From: Gordonia asplenii | Lineage (GTDB): Bacteria > Actinomycetota > Actinomycetes > Mycobacteriales > Mycobacteriaceae | Direction: 5' to 3' | DNA length: 64,000 bases | NCBI RefSeq assembly: GCF_012933505.1 | Contig: NZ_JABBNB010000008.1 | Location: 1 to 64,000, forward strand | Shown here: piece after piece, positions 37,034-46,659 of the stretch | How positions within the stretch are numbered: position 1 is the stretch's first letter | How the letters are laid out: every line of letters starts with the position of its first letter | Program-made: the position numbers and the translations under genes | The notes under the pieces: model-generated | Database searches by the model: none | The model's input: the letters and a program-made list of their open reading frames with translations, nothing else | Told to the model about the DNA's origin: nothing

Positions 37034-37833
37034 GGCATCGTGTACCCGCCGCTGACCGAGATCAGCTGGCCGGTGACCTGCCGCGCGGCGACGTCGGAAC
37101 TCAGCCACAGCACCGCGTCGGCAACGTCGGAGGCGAGCGTCAGCCGTTGCAGCGGAGTGTCTTTGAGTAGGTAGTCGATCTGCTTGTCGTTGAACACCGC
37201 GTCGTCGCCGCCGGCCCAGAGACTCTGTTCGCCCACCGCGTCGGGGCTTTCCGGGATCACCAGTCCGGGGCAGACGATATTGGACCGGATGCCGTGCCTG
37301 CCGTGCTCGCGTGCGGTGGTGCGAGCCAGTGCTACCGCAGCAGCCTTGGTGGCGCCATACACCCCCTGCCGGATCTGCCCGAATGCCGCCTCGCTCGCGA
37401 CGAAGACGATCGCGCCGCCGGTCGAGTCGTCGGCCCGCATGGCCGCGACCGCGGCCTGGGTCATCTCGATGGTCGCGAACAGGTTGATGTCCACGAGCTT
37501 GCGCCAACGCGCCCGATCGTGATCCTTGGCCAGGAACTCGCCGATGCTCCATCCGGCGTTGTTCACCAGCACGTCGACACCGCCCCACGCCTTGACCGCA
37601 ACGTCGACCACCTCGGCGCCTGCGCCGTCGTCGGTGAGGTCGCGGGCGACGACGACGACCTCGGCGGCCCCGCGTTCGAGCGCCTCGCGTTCGGTTCGCT
37701 TGGCTTGCTCTTCATCGATGTCGCACAACAGGATTCGCGCTCGCTCCGCGGCAAAGGCGTGTACGATGCCGCGCCCGATGTTCGACGCTCCGCCGGTGAT
37801 CAGCACCCGTGCGTTATCCAGTTCGAGGTTCAT
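37030..37833 (-). CDS. Short-chain dehydrogenase/reductase
   Basis: A 267-residue SDR with TGGASNIGRGIVHAFA, LLCDIDEEQAKR (an acidic residue at the cofactor-selecting position points to NAD), NNAGWSIGEF, VASEAAFGQ and catalytic YGATKAA. It ends in the usual QLISVSGGYTMP. It may act on a dihydrodiol or hydroxyacyl intermediate of the divergent operon. Its downstream overlap with the TetR gene couples repressor and enzyme. Confidence 0.87.
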   Translation of the reverse strand: MNLELDNARVLITGGASNIGRGIVHAFAAERARILLCDIDEEQAKRTEREALERGAAEVVVVARDLTDDGAGAEVVDVAVKAWGGVDVLVNNAGWSIGEFLAKDHDRARWRKLVDINLFATIEMTQAAVAAMRADDSTGGAIVFVASEAAFGQIRQGVYGATKAAAVALARTTAREHGRHGIRSNIVCPGLVIPESPDAVGEQSLWAGGDDAVFNDKQIDYLLKDTPLQRLTLASDVADAVLWLSSDVAARQVTGQLISVSGGYTMP

Positions 37834-37862
37834 GGTCCTGCCTTCTCCGCCCGTTGACTTCG

Positions 37863-37888
37863 AATTTAATTTAATCTAGCTTCGATTC
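37863..37888. promoter_or_regulatory. AT-rich divergent operator (site 2)
   Basis: Twenty-six bases that match 32834-32859 in 22 positions (shared AATTTAA, TTAATCTA, GATTC). They lie in the 84-bp gap between the SDR-TetR pair and the MaoC gene that starts the long operon, the natural place for the TetR to regulate itself and the operon. Confidence 0.58.
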
Positions 37889-37917
37889 AGAAAGTAGTCT
37901 AGTGCTGGGAGTGATGA

Positions 37918-38370
37918 ATGAGGACCTTCGCCGGAATCGAGGATTTCGCGAACGCGGCGGGTGAGCCCCTGGGAACCACCGACTGGGTAGAGGTGGACCA
38001 GGCGCGGATCAACACCTTCGCCGACGCGACCGGTGATCATCAATGGATCCATGTCGATCCCGACGCCGCGGCGAACGGGCCTTTCGGCGGAACCATCGCC
38101 CACGGGTTTCTGACGCTGTCGCTGCTGCCGGTGCTGTGGCACGAGCTCTACACCGTGGAGGGCATCACCATGGCCGTCAACTACGGCCTGGGCAAGGTGC
38201 GTTTCGTGTCGCCGGTTCTGGCCGGAGCCAAGGTGCGGGCGACGGCGCAGATCGTTGAGGTGACCCGTCTGGGCGGGGCCGTCCAGGGCACCCTGTCGAC
38301 GACGATCGAGGTCGACGGCTCGGACAAACCGGCCGCCGTCGTCGAATCAATCGTCCGGTACGTGGCCTGA
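37918..38370 (+). CDS. MaoC-like (R)-enoyl-CoA hydratase
   Basis: A 150-residue single hot-dog MaoC dehydratase. The hydratase motif is intact: ATGDHQWIHVDPDAA, then GGTIAHGFLTLSLLP. It hydrates an enoyl-CoA with R stereochemistry or acts on a branched substrate. It starts the long plus-strand operon, and its TGA overlaps the ATG of the next SDR (ATGA). GGGAG lies upstream of its ATG. Confidence 0.9.
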   Translation: MRTFAGIEDFANAAGEPLGTTDWVEVDQARINTFADATGDHQWIHVDPDAAANGPFGGTIAHGFLTLSLLPVLWHELYTVEGITMAVNYGLGKVRFVSPVLAGAKVRATAQIVEVTRLGGAVQGTLSTTIEVDGSDKPAAVVESIVRYVA

Positions 38371-39104
38371 TGACCCCGCTGCTCTCCGGCCGCCGTGCCG
38401 TCGTCACCGGCGCCGGTCAAGGGATCGGGCTGGCGATCGCAGCCGAACTCGCGCGGCACGGCGCTCGGGTGGCCCTCGCCGACCTCGACGCCGACCGTGC
38501 CATGCGGGCGGCCGCCGGCATCGACGGTGAGGCCGTCGGAATCGGTTGCGATGTCACGTCAGAGGCCGCCGTGCACGACGCGGCGACGTCGATCGCTCGA
38601 CAATGGGACGGCTTCGACATCTGGGTCAACAACGCGGGAGTCACCCGAGATGCGTCCCTGCGCAAGATGACCTCCGCCGACTTCGACCTCGTCGTCGGCG
38701 TTCACCTGCGCGGCAGCTGGCTCGGCGTCCGAGAGGCGTCGGCGGTGATGCGGGGATCCGGCGGCTCGATCGTCAACATCTCGTCGATGTCGGGCAAGAT
38801 CGGCAATCCCGGCCAGACCAACTACAGCGCGGCGAAGGCAGGGATCGTCGGTCTCACCAAAGCCGCTGCCAAAGAGCTTGCCCGCCATGGGGTTCGGGTC
38901 AACGCCGTGCAACCCGGGCTGATCAAGACCCCGATGACCGCGGCGATGAGTGCGGAGGCGTTCGCGGCGACCGAATCGACCATCCCGATGCGTCGCGCCG
39001 GCGAACCGGAAGAAGTTGCCGGAGTCGTGACCTTTCTCGCCTCGGATTTGTCGAGCTACGTGACCGGTGCGGTCATCGAAGTCGGTGGGGGGCGAGGCAT
39101 GTGA
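38370..39104 (+). CDS. SDR, 3-oxoacyl reductase/FabG-like
   Basis: A 244-residue SDR with TGAGQGIGLAIAAELA, LADLDADR, NNAGVTRDASL, ISSMSGKIGNPGQTNYSAAKAG (key S...YxxxK) and a C-terminus YVTGAVIEVGGGRGM typical of FabG-like enzymes. It probably oxidises the MaoC product, a 3R-hydroxyacyl-CoA. Overlapping start and stop codons on both sides (ATGA before, GTGA after) show tight translational coupling. Confidence 0.88.
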   Translation: MTPLLSGRRAVVTGAGQGIGLAIAAELARHGARVALADLDADRAMRAAAGIDGEAVGIGCDVTSEAAVHDAATSIARQWDGFDIWVNNAGVTRDASLRKMTSADFDLVVGVHLRGSWLGVREASAVMRGSGGSIVNISSMSGKIGNPGQTNYSAAKAGIVGLTKAAAKELARHGVRVNAVQPGLIKTPMTAAMSAEAFAATESTIPMRRAGEPEEVAGVVTFLASDLSSYVTGAVIEVGGGRGM

Positions 39105-39859
39105 GCGAGGTACTCAGCCACGTCGAAGCCGGGTGCGCCACTATCACGCTCAACCGCCCGGAGCAGATGAACGCGATCACCGTCGAACTCGGACGAGCCC
39201 TGCACGAAGCAATCGACGACTGTGCCGCACGCGCCGACGTCACCGTCATCGACATCCGAGGCGCGGGTGGAAACTTCTGCGCCGGAGGAGATTTCGCTGA
39301 GGTCGAACGGCTCCGCGCCGACGGCCCCAACGGCCTGCGCCCGTTGTTCGTCAATTTCGCGCAGGCCTGCCGCGCGATCGCGCGCTGCCCGGTGCCGGTG
39401 GTCGCAGTGGTGGAAGGCGTCGCGATGGCGGGTGGATTCGAACTGATGCAGGCCGCCGATATCACCCTCGTCGCCGACGACGCGCGCATCGCCGACAACC
39501 ACATCCGCTTCGGGCAGGTGCCCGGCGGAGGCAGCACCCAACGCCTCGCGCGCCTGGTCGGCCGACAGCAGGCACTCGGCCTGCTGCTGTCCGGTGACCG
39601 ACTGTCCGGCGTCGACGCTGAGCGACTCGGGCTCGCCTATGCGAGTTGGTCGCCGCAGGAGTTCGACGGCAAGGTCGAGGAGTTCCTGCAGACGCTGGCC
39701 GGGCGCCGACGCGACGCCGTCACCGGAATCAAATCTCTCGTCTACCAAGGACTTTCCTCGGATCTTGACGCCGGGCTCGATCTCGAGCTCGATGCCGTCG
39801 TCGACCACATCAGCGGCGCCGCTGGTGCGGCTGGCGTCACGACCTTCTCTCAGAGGTGA
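39101..39859 (+). CDS. Enoyl-CoA hydratase/isomerase family protein
   Basis: A 252-residue crotonase starting at the GTG that overlaps the SDR stop. LNRPEQMNAIT and GGNFCAGGDFAEV are typical. The first glutamate position is kept (AGGFELMQAADI), while the second is replaced (DNHIRFGQVPGGG lacks the usual PE). It may be an isomerase or hydratase with one acid. The longer frame extending back to 38546 runs antiparallel in phase to the SDR and is rejected. Confidence 0.85.
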   Translation: MSEVLSHVEAGCATITLNRPEQMNAITVELGRALHEAIDDCAARADVTVIDIRGAGGNFCAGGDFAEVERLRADGPNGLRPLFVNFAQACRAIARCPVPVVAVVEGVAMAGGFELMQAADITLVADDARIADNHIRFGQVPGGGSTQRLARLVGRQQALGLLLSGDRLSGVDAERLGLAYASWSPQEFDGKVEEFLQTLAGRRRDAVTGIKSLVYQGLSSDLDAGLDLELDAVVDHISGAAGAAGVTTFSQR

Positions 39860-39863
39860 CACG

Positions 39864-40658
39864 ATGACCGAACAATCTCCCGTCCTGTGCGACATCGCCG
39901 ACGGCATCGGCCGGATCCGGCTGAATCGGCCCGAGGCCGCGAACGGCCTCGACGTCGACCTGCTCAAAGAGCTCAACGAGGCGATCCTGCGGTGCCACGG
40001 CGCACCCGATGTCCGGGTGGTGGTTCTCACCGGCGCAGGGAAGAACTTCTGCGCGGGCGGGGATGTCAAGACGTTCGCTTCGAAAGGTGAAGCGCTGCCG
40101 GACTATCTTCGTGAGGCGACGGCATGGCTGCAGATCGCCACGGCGTCGTTGCTGCGGTTGAAGTCCCCGGTTATCACCGGGGTGCAGGGCTTCGCTGCCG
40201 GCGGCGGCGGACTCGGCCTCGTCTGTGCCTCTGATCTCGTCGTGGCCGGGCGGTCGGCGAGGTTCTTCTCCGGCGCGGTCCGCGTCGGCATGGCCCCCGA
40301 CGGCGGTGCCACCGTCGCGCTGGCGCAACTCGTCGGGCTGCGCAAAGCGCTGGAGATCCTGCTCACCAACCCGACGCTCACCGCCGTCGACGCCCACGAC
40401 ATCGGCCTCATCACCGAAGTCGTCGACGACGACCTTCTGGCCACCCGCCTCGAGGAGTTGGCGCAGACGGTGGCGAGCCTTCCGCCACTGGCGGTTTCGG
40501 CGACGAAGCGGCTGGTCTGGGACGGAGTGGGATCATCGATCGAGGCGCGGCTGGGTGAGGAGGCCAGGGTGGTATCGGCGTTGTCCGGGACTGCGGATTC
40601 CCGCGAAGGGCTGGCCGCGGTTCTCGAACGCCGAGTCGGGAAGTTCGTCGGAGCATGA
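39864..40658 (+). CDS. Enoyl-CoA hydratase/isomerase family protein
   Basis: A 264-residue crotonase from the ATG behind AGAGGTG. KNFCAGGDVKTFA and AAGGGGLGLVCASDL give the CoA site. Both glutamates of classical hydratase are missing (GGGLGL and SGAVRVGMAP). This pattern is seen in isomerase-like or ring-modifying crotonases. Four bases separate it from the preceding crotonase, and its stop overlaps the next start (ATGA). Confidence 0.85.
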   Translation: MTEQSPVLCDIADGIGRIRLNRPEAANGLDVDLLKELNEAILRCHGAPDVRVVVLTGAGKNFCAGGDVKTFASKGEALPDYLREATAWLQIATASLLRLKSPVITGVQGFAAGGGGLGLVCASDLVVAGRSARFFSGAVRVGMAPDGGATVALAQLVGLRKALEILLTNPTLTAVDAHDIGLITEVVDDDLLATRLEELAQTVASLPPLAVSATKRLVWDGVGSSIEARLGEEARVVSALSGTADSREGLAAVLERRVGKFVGA

Positions 40659-41449
40659 GTGCGGAAGAGTCCACGCCACCCGTCGTCGTCGACGACCACG
40701 GGCCGGTCCGGTTGATCACCCTCAACCGTCCGCACCGCCGCAACGCGATCGACATCCCGCTGCGCATCGAGCTGGCCGAACTCCTCGAGGCCGCAGCCGC
40801 CGACCGGCGGATCCGCGCGATCGTACTGACCGGTGCCGGCACCGTCTTCTGCGCCGGCGGCGACGTCTCCACCATGGCCCGCACCGCGCCGGAGAAGGCG
40901 AGGCCCCGCGCCGAAGCCGCGCAACGCGTCATCCGCGCTATCTGGGCCACCGGCAAGCCAGTGGTTGCGGCCGTCGAAGGAGCCGCATACGGAGCCGGCG
41001 CGTCGCTGGCGCTCGCGTGTGATCGGGTCGTCGCGGGAGAGCAGACCCGGATGTCGATGGCGTTCACCGGCGTCGGCCTGGCCGGCGACATGGGCATCTT
41101 CGCTTCGCTGCCCGCACGGGTCGGGCCGGCTCGGGCCAAGCAACTGCTACTGATGCCGCGGGTCGTAGACATGGTCGAGGCGCAGCGAATCGGCCTGGTC
41201 GACAGCGTCGTCGGCGAGGGGCAAGCGCTCGCCGAGGCATTGCGCGACGCCGCGATTCTCGCCGACGGCCCCGCGCAGGCCTTCGGCGTCATCAAGTCGA
41301 TGCTGGCGCAGCCGCGAGGGACCGCAGCTGAGGTCCTCGATCTAGAAGTGGCGCACCAGGTTTCACTGTTCGACAGCGATGACTTCGCCGAAGGTGTCGC
41401 AGCCTTCAAGGCCAAGCGCCGTCCGCGGTTCGGATCATCGACGCTCTAA
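40655..41449 (+). CDS. Enoyl-CoA hydratase/isomerase family protein
   Basis: A 264-residue crotonase, third in a row. LNRPHRRNAIDIP, GTVFCAGGDVSTMA and GAAYGAGASLALACDR are present. Ser/Ala and Thr stand at the two glutamate positions (GASLAL, SMAFTGVGLAG), as in PaaG/PaaZ-unrelated isomerase groups. Three adjacent, divergent crotonases suggest successive steps on one ring or side chain. ATGA overlap with the previous gene. Confidence 0.85.
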   Translation: MSAEESTPPVVVDDHGPVRLITLNRPHRRNAIDIPLRIELAELLEAAAADRRIRAIVLTGAGTVFCAGGDVSTMARTAPEKARPRAEAAQRVIRAIWATGKPVVAAVEGAAYGAGASLALACDRVVAGEQTRMSMAFTGVGLAGDMGIFASLPARVGPARAKQLLLMPRVVDMVEAQRIGLVDSVVGEGQALAEALRDAAILADGPAQAFGVIKSMLAQPRGTAAEVLDLEVAHQVSLFDSDDFAEGVAAFKAKRRPRFGSSTL

Positions 41450-41491
41450 CACGCTCACTCCAGTCAACAGCCCTAGCCCGAGGATCAGCAC

Positions 41492-43138
41492 ATGACAGCC
41501 TCACCAGTCACTCAGCCCCCGCTCACCGAGTCCTTTCTCCCCGCAGACACGTCCACCGCCCTCGACGAGGTCACCGTCGGTGGCCTGCTGGCGCGACGCG
41601 CACGTGAGTGCCCGAACCGTGTCGCCCTGATCGGAAACCGCCACGGCACCGGCGACACCGCGCGTCTGACCTATGCCGAGCTGTACACCGAGGCAACTCG
41701 CGCGGCCACCGGCATCGCCCGACTGGCACAACCCGGTGAGTTCGTCGCGCTGTGGGCGCCGAACGTCGTCGAATGGCCGATCATCGAGTATGGTGCCGCG
41801 CTGGCCGGTGTGACGCTCGTAGCCCTCAATCCCGTTCTGACCCTTGACGAACTCACCTATGCGATCGAGCATTCGGGCGCTTCGGTACTTCTGCACGCCG
41901 ACCGCAGCCGCGACTACGACCTCGCCGCCGTCGTCGCGGAACTCGCCGCGACCCACGCTGGCCTCACCACCGTCAGCCTGTCCGACACCGACCGCTGGCT
42001 GCCGGCGGACGCTGACCCGGCCGTCGTCGCCGCCGCGCCGGTCGATGCCGGCGCGCCGGTCATGCTGCAGTACACGTCGGGAACGACTGGAAACCCCAAA
42101 GGGGTTGTGCTGCGCCACCGTTCATTGGTCAACGTTGCCAAGCTGACGATGGAAGCAGTAGGCGCCGAGCCCGGTGCGGTGTGCGTCAACCCGCTGCCCA
42201 TGTTTCACACCGCCGCATGTGTCATCGGCACCCTGGGGCCGCTGTGGCTCGGCGGCACCGCGGTGCTGATCGAGCAGTTCGCCCCCGCGCCGGTCTTGGA
42301 GGTGATGCGTGCGGAGAAGGCGAAGATCCTGTTCTACGTCCCGGCGGTACTCGGTGCGTTGCTTGCCGTTCAGGCGGCGTCGGCCGACCCCGCACCGTCG
42401 CTCGACGTTGTGATGGGCGGGGCCGCAGATGTCCCGGCGAGCATGATTGAAAGCGCTGAGCAGACTTTCGGTGCCAGCGTGATCAATCTGTTCGGGCAGA
42501 CTGAACTCGCGCCGGTGCTCTCGGCGACCCGCCCGAACGACAGCCGCGCCGATCAATTGCACACCGTCGGACATCCACTGGCGCAGGTCGATTGCAAGAT
42601 CGTCGACCCGGTGACCGGGAAGGTGATGCCGATCGGCGAGCCCGGTGAGATCTGCGCGCGCGGCTATCAGCAGTTCATCGAGTACCTCCACGATCCGGCG
42701 GCGACCGCAGCCACCGTCGACGCCGACGGATTCGTGCACATGGGCGACCTCGGCACGATGGATGCGCGCGGCTACCTCAGCGTCACCGGTCGGCTCAAGG
42801 AGATGATCATCCGCGGCGGCGAGAACATCGCCCCGGTCGCCGTCGAGAACGCCCTCGCGGACCATCCGCGGATCGCGGCGGTGACCGTCGTCGGGCTCCC
42901 GGACGAGAAGTGGGGCGAGGTCGTCGCGGCGGTCATCGTTCTCACCGGCGACTCCGACGGTCTCGTCGAGGAACTCACCGCGCATGCACGACAACGGATC
43001 TCACCTTTCAAAGTGCCGAGCCGCTGGTTCGTCGCCGACGCGTTGCCGGTGACACCGACCGGGAAGATCCGCAAGTTCGCGGTCCGCGACCAGATCGACA
43101 CAGCGCAGTTGCGCGAGATCACCGGAGCAGCGCAATGA
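41492..43138 (+). CDS. Acyl-CoA synthetase
   Basis: A 548-residue ANL ligase. MLQYTSGTTGNPKGVVLRH, LFGQTELAP, YLSVTGRLKEMIIRGGENIAP and the catalytic lysine PVTPTGKIRKFAV are intact. Its stop overlaps the start of a second ligase (ATGA), so the two are made together. Two ligases in tandem before a Rieske oxygenase suggest that the substrate and a later acid product are each activated. Confidence 0.92.
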   Translation: MTASPVTQPPLTESFLPADTSTALDEVTVGGLLARRARECPNRVALIGNRHGTGDTARLTYAELYTEATRAATGIARLAQPGEFVALWAPNVVEWPIIEYGAALAGVTLVALNPVLTLDELTYAIEHSGASVLLHADRSRDYDLAAVVAELAATHAGLTTVSLSDTDRWLPADADPAVVAAAPVDAGAPVMLQYTSGTTGNPKGVVLRHRSLVNVAKLTMEAVGAEPGAVCVNPLPMFHTAACVIGTLGPLWLGGTAVLIEQFAPAPVLEVMRAEKAKILFYVPAVLGALLAVQAASADPAPSLDVVMGGAADVPASMIESAEQTFGASVINLFGQTELAPVLSATRPNDSRADQLHTVGHPLAQVDCKIVDPVTGKVMPIGEPGEICARGYQQFIEYLHDPAATAATVDADGFVHMGDLGTMDARGYLSVTGRLKEMIIRGGENIAPVAVENALADHPRIAAVTVVGLPDEKWGEVVAAVIVLTGDSDGLVEELTAHARQRISPFKVPSRWFVADALPVTPTGKIRKFAVRDQIDTAQLREITGAAQ

Positions 43139-44841
43139 ATACCATCGAGCAACGTAGGCAACGACTTCGGGACCGGTTCGCCCAGTGGACCCCGCGCACC
43201 CTCGACGAATGGCTCGACGAGTCAGCGGCACAGTACGATTCGCGGCCGCTGGTCATCACCGACGAGGTCACTCTGTCGTACCGCGACGTCGCCGAACAGT
43301 CACGGGTGATCGCCGATGCCTTGGTCGCCCTCGGCGTGCAGCCGGGGGACCGGGTCGGCATGCTGATGGCGAATTACCCCGAGTTCGTACCGTTCAAATT
43401 CGCCATCGCCCGCACCGGGGCGATCGGCATTCCGTTCAACTTCCTCTACCGGACCGAAGAGCTCGGCTACGTGCTCGAGCAGTCGGGCTGCTCGGTCCTG
43501 CTGACTATGACCGGCTTCGGCGGCCTCGACTATCTCCAGATGCTCGACACGCTGGCACCGGGGTGGGAGAGCACGCCGGACCTCGGGCAGCTGCGCAAAG
43601 TCGTCGTCCTGTCGACCGACGGTCGCGAACGCGAAGGCGCCACAACATATTCGGATCTGTCCACCCTCGGACAGCAACACGCGGGTGCGTCCGACGGCGC
43701 GCCGCATTCACCCGACGACGTCGGCGACATGCTCTACACCTCGGGCAGCACCGGATCGCCCAAGGGTGTCATCGTCACTCACGACGCAGTGCTGCGCACC
43801 GGGTACGGCTCGGCCTTGACCCGCGCATACGACGACGGACGCCGAATCCTGTTCTCACTGCCTTGCTATCACATGTTCGGCTACGTCGAAGGAATCCTGT
43901 CGGCGATGATGGTGGGCGGGGCGGTGATCCTGCAGACCTCGTTCAGTGCAGAGGGCTATCTGGGTGGCATCGAACGCCACCGCGCCGACGACATTCTGTG
44001 TGTTCCGACGATGGCCGTCGCCATGGTGGAATGCCCGACCCGCGATCAGTACGACGTCAGCTCTCTCAGCGCGATCCTCTGCGGGTCCGCGCCTGCACCG
44101 ATTTGGTTGTGGGAGAAGGTCGAAGAGCTGTTCGGCGTGAGTGAGATCGTCACCGGCTACGGGATGACCGAGTGCGGTGGAGCGATGACGCTCACCCGGC
44201 CCGAAGACGATCTGATCCTCAGTTCGACGACGGTCGGACGCCCGAAGGCGGCCGGCGCTGCGGGCCAGCCGGGTACCGATGACCTCTGTGTCTACGCCAC
44301 GATCGACCCGATCACCGGCGAACCGCTGCCGCCCGGGGAGACCGGCGAACTCGTGTCCTACGGGCCGACGACGATGCTCGGCTACTGGGACAAACCCGCG
44401 GAAACCGCTGCGGCGCTGAACGACGAACGCATCCTTCGCTCTGGCGACCTCGGGCGAGTCCGGCCGGACGGCTACCTCGAAGTGACCGGCCGGAGCAAGG
44501 AACTCTACAAGTCCGGTGGAGAACTGGTGATGCCCAAGGAAGTCGAGGACATCGTCGCCAGATTGGACGAGGTGAGTCAGGTGTTCGCCATCGGCGTCGT
44601 CGATGACCGGTGGGGTGAGATCGGTGCGCTCGTCGTCGTCCGCTCACCCGGTGCGCAGATCTCTGCGGCGCAGATCATCGAGCACTGCAAGGCGAACCTC
44701 GCCCGGTTCAAGGTTCCCAAGCGCGTTGAATTCCTTGATCCACAACAGCTTCCGACGACACCCACCGGCAAGATCCAGAAATTCCGGCTGGTCGAGATGG
44801 TGTCGAAACCCACCGAAATCGAAAGAGAGGAGACGTCATGA
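43135..44841 (+). CDS. Acyl-CoA synthetase (aryl/2-arylpropionate type candidate)
   Basis: A 568-residue ANL ligase with DMLYTSGSTGSPKGVIVTH, GYGMTECGGAM, YLEVTGRSKELYKSGGELVMP and PTTPTGKIQKFRL. It lies directly before the Rieske alpha gene with an ATGA overlap. That position matches a ligase forming the CoA ester on which the oxygenase acts, as IpfF does for ibuprofen. The true acid is not known. Confidence 0.9.
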   Translation: MNTIEQRRQRLRDRFAQWTPRTLDEWLDESAAQYDSRPLVITDEVTLSYRDVAEQSRVIADALVALGVQPGDRVGMLMANYPEFVPFKFAIARTGAIGIPFNFLYRTEELGYVLEQSGCSVLLTMTGFGGLDYLQMLDTLAPGWESTPDLGQLRKVVVLSTDGREREGATTYSDLSTLGQQHAGASDGAPHSPDDVGDMLYTSGSTGSPKGVIVTHDAVLRTGYGSALTRAYDDGRRILFSLPCYHMFGYVEGILSAMMVGGAVILQTSFSAEGYLGGIERHRADDILCVPTMAVAMVECPTRDQYDVSSLSAILCGSAPAPIWLWEKVEELFGVSEIVTGYGMTECGGAMTLTRPEDDLILSSTTVGRPKAAGAAGQPGTDDLCVYATIDPITGEPLPPGETGELVSYGPTTMLGYWDKPAETAAALNDERILRSGDLGRVRPDGYLEVTGRSKELYKSGGELVMPKEVEDIVARLDEVSQVFAIGVVDDRWGEIGALVVVRSPGAQISAAQIIEHCKANLARFKVPKRVEFLDPQQLPTTPTGKIQKFRLVEMVSKPTEIEREETS

Positions 44842-46106
44842 CCTCCGTCATGTCCTCCGGCGCGCAGGCGCCCAGCCTGGTGTCGGAGCTGATCCGGCCC
44901 GATCAGGTTCATGGCTCCCTGTATACGAACCCGGCCGTCTTCGCCGAAGAACTGAAGAAGATCTGGTTCACCACATGGGTTTTCGTCGGGCACGAGAGTG
45001 AAGTCCCCGAGCCCAACGACTACGTCCGCAAGAAGCTCGCCACGCAGGACGTCATCATGACGCGCGATCGTGAGGGCGAGGTTCATCTGCTCATCAACCG
45101 GTGTGCCCACCGGGGGCTGCAGGTGTGCGACGACGCGCAGGGCAACTCGAGCTCGTTCCGTTGCCCCTATCACGGGTGGACCTACCGCAACACGGGTGAA
45201 CTGCTCGGCTATCCGTACAACAAGGGGTACGGCGGCAAGGGGAAGCTCGAGCTCGGCATGGGTAGGGTGCCGCGCGTGGCGAGCTACCAGGGTTTCGTGT
45301 TCGGGTCGATGGCGAACGACGGTCCGTCGCTCGAAGATCACCTCGGGGCGGCCGCGGGGGAGATCGATCGATTGGTCGGCCTGTCGCCGCGCGGCGAGGT
45401 CGCGTTGGACGCCGGTTGGCTGGGACACAAGACCCGAGCCAATTGGAAGTTCTTGGCGGAGAACGAGACCGACGGCTACCATCCGCAATTCGTGCACGGC
45501 TCGATCTTCGGAGTCACAGGATCGCCGATCGGCGCGCTCTACAGCGACGCCTCCACCGCGGTCACCCGTGCACTCGGCAACGGTCACAGCGAGAACGACC
45601 TGCGCCCGGAATTCCGCAACTTCGCCGAACCGATGCGGTGGTTCGGTACTACACCGGACCGGGTGCCCGCATACGTGGCGGCGATGGAGAAGGCGTACGG
45701 CGACGATGCGCAGCGGCGGATGATCGAGGGCGCCCCGCACGTGATGATCTTCCCCAACCTGTTCATCGCCGAGATCCAGGTGTTCAACATTCAGCCGGTC
45801 GCCGTCGGCGAATGCGTCCAGTACTCGACCGCGGTACAACTGCGCGGCGGCGAAGAGCTCAACCGCCGAATGATCTCGCAGTCGATCGGATCGGTCGGGC
45901 CGGCCGGAATGTTGCTCGCCGACGACACCGAAATGTACGAGCGCAATCAGCGTGGAGTATCGATGCTCGACCCCGAATGGCTCGACGTTCGGCGCGGACT
46001 GATCCGCGAAAGGGTCGATGAGAACGGTTTCACCGTCGGTGCAGCGACCGACGAGACCGCGATGCGCGGCTTCTGGAAGCACTACCGCTCGCTGATGGAG
46101 GCGTGA
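44838..46106 (+). CDS. Rieske non-haem iron ring-hydroxylating oxygenase, alpha subunit
   Basis: A 422-residue large subunit. Rieske ligands C89-H91 (NRCAHRG) and C109-H112 (FRCPYHGW). The bridging acid and iron ligands lie in ENETDGYHPQFVH (D212, H215, H220). The catalytic domain is the aromatic-ring dioxygenase type. It should insert dioxygen into a ring, probably of a CoA ester given the flanking ligases and thiolases. It overlaps the ligase stop by ATGA and precedes the beta subunit by 1 bp. Confidence 0.94.
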   Translation: MTSVMSSGAQAPSLVSELIRPDQVHGSLYTNPAVFAEELKKIWFTTWVFVGHESEVPEPNDYVRKKLATQDVIMTRDREGEVHLLINRCAHRGLQVCDDAQGNSSSFRCPYHGWTYRNTGELLGYPYNKGYGGKGKLELGMGRVPRVASYQGFVFGSMANDGPSLEDHLGAAAGEIDRLVGLSPRGEVALDAGWLGHKTRANWKFLAENETDGYHPQFVHGSIFGVTGSPIGALYSDASTAVTRALGNGHSENDLRPEFRNFAEPMRWFGTTPDRVPAYVAAMEKAYGDDAQRRMIEGAPHVMIFPNLFIAEIQVFNIQPVAVGECVQYSTAVQLRGGEELNRRMISQSIGSVGPAGMLLADDTEMYERNQRGVSMLDPEWLDVRRGLIRERVDENGFTVGAATDETAMRGFWKHYRSLMEA

Positions 46107-46107
46107 C

Positions 46108-46650
46108 ATGACCACGACAGAGCCTGGCACACAGGCGAATTCGCAGTTGACGTCGCTCCCTGACGGGTGGGACTACTTCGAGGTCACCCAGTTCCTGTAC
46201 AGGGAAGCGCGGCTGGCCGACGAGAACGATTACGACGGGTGGGAGGCGCTGTGGACCGACGACGCCCTCTACTGGGTGCCGTCCGGCGGCGCCGACGTGG
46301 ATCCGCGCCGCAACGTCGCGATCATCTACGACAACCGCAGCCGCATCGCCACCCGGATGAAGCAGGTGAAGACCGGCAAGCGCTACGCGCAGTCGCCGCC
46401 GTCGGATCTGCGGCACATCATCGGGAACATCGAGCTGCTCGGCGGTCGCGAGAATGCCGCCGGCGGAGTCGATCTCGAAGTCGGCGCGAACTTTCTGGCC
46501 TACGAGTCGCGGATGCGCGAGAACCAGTTATGGGGTGGCCGCACCACCTACCGGCTGCGTCGAGTCGACGGTGAGATCCGGCTGGTCTACAAGAAGGTCG
46601 TGCTTGTCGACAACGACAAGCCGATTCCCACGATGGCCTTCCTGATCTAG
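46108..46650 (+). CDS. Ring-hydroxylating oxygenase, beta subunit
   Basis: A 180-residue NTF2-fold small subunit. FYREARLADENDYDGWEALWTDDALYW (key EARLLD-like helix and WxALWxDD) is typical of dioxygenase beta subunits, as is the C-terminal LVYKKVVLVDNDKPIPTMAFL. It packs the alpha3beta3 hydroxylase. One base separates it from the alpha stop. Confidence 0.93.
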   Translation: MTTTEPGTQANSQLTSLPDGWDYFEVTQFLYREARLADENDYDGWEALWTDDALYWVPSGGADVDPRRNVAIIYDNRSRIATRMKQVKTGKRYAQSPPSDLRHIIGNIELLGGRENAAGGVDLEVGANFLAYESRMRENQLWGGRTTYRLRRVDGEIRLVYKKVVLVDNDKPIPTMAFLI

Positions 46651-46659
46651 GGGAGTGTC

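Noticed and set aside
36392..37588. A 398-residue form of the TetR regulator
   Set aside because: The extra N-terminus is an arginine-rich out-of-phase reading of the SDR; a TetR-typical start overlaps the SDR stop.
38546..39859. A single 437-residue protein
   Set aside because: The first 185 codons are an out-of-phase reading of the SDR; the crotonase begins at the GTG overlapping the SDR stop.
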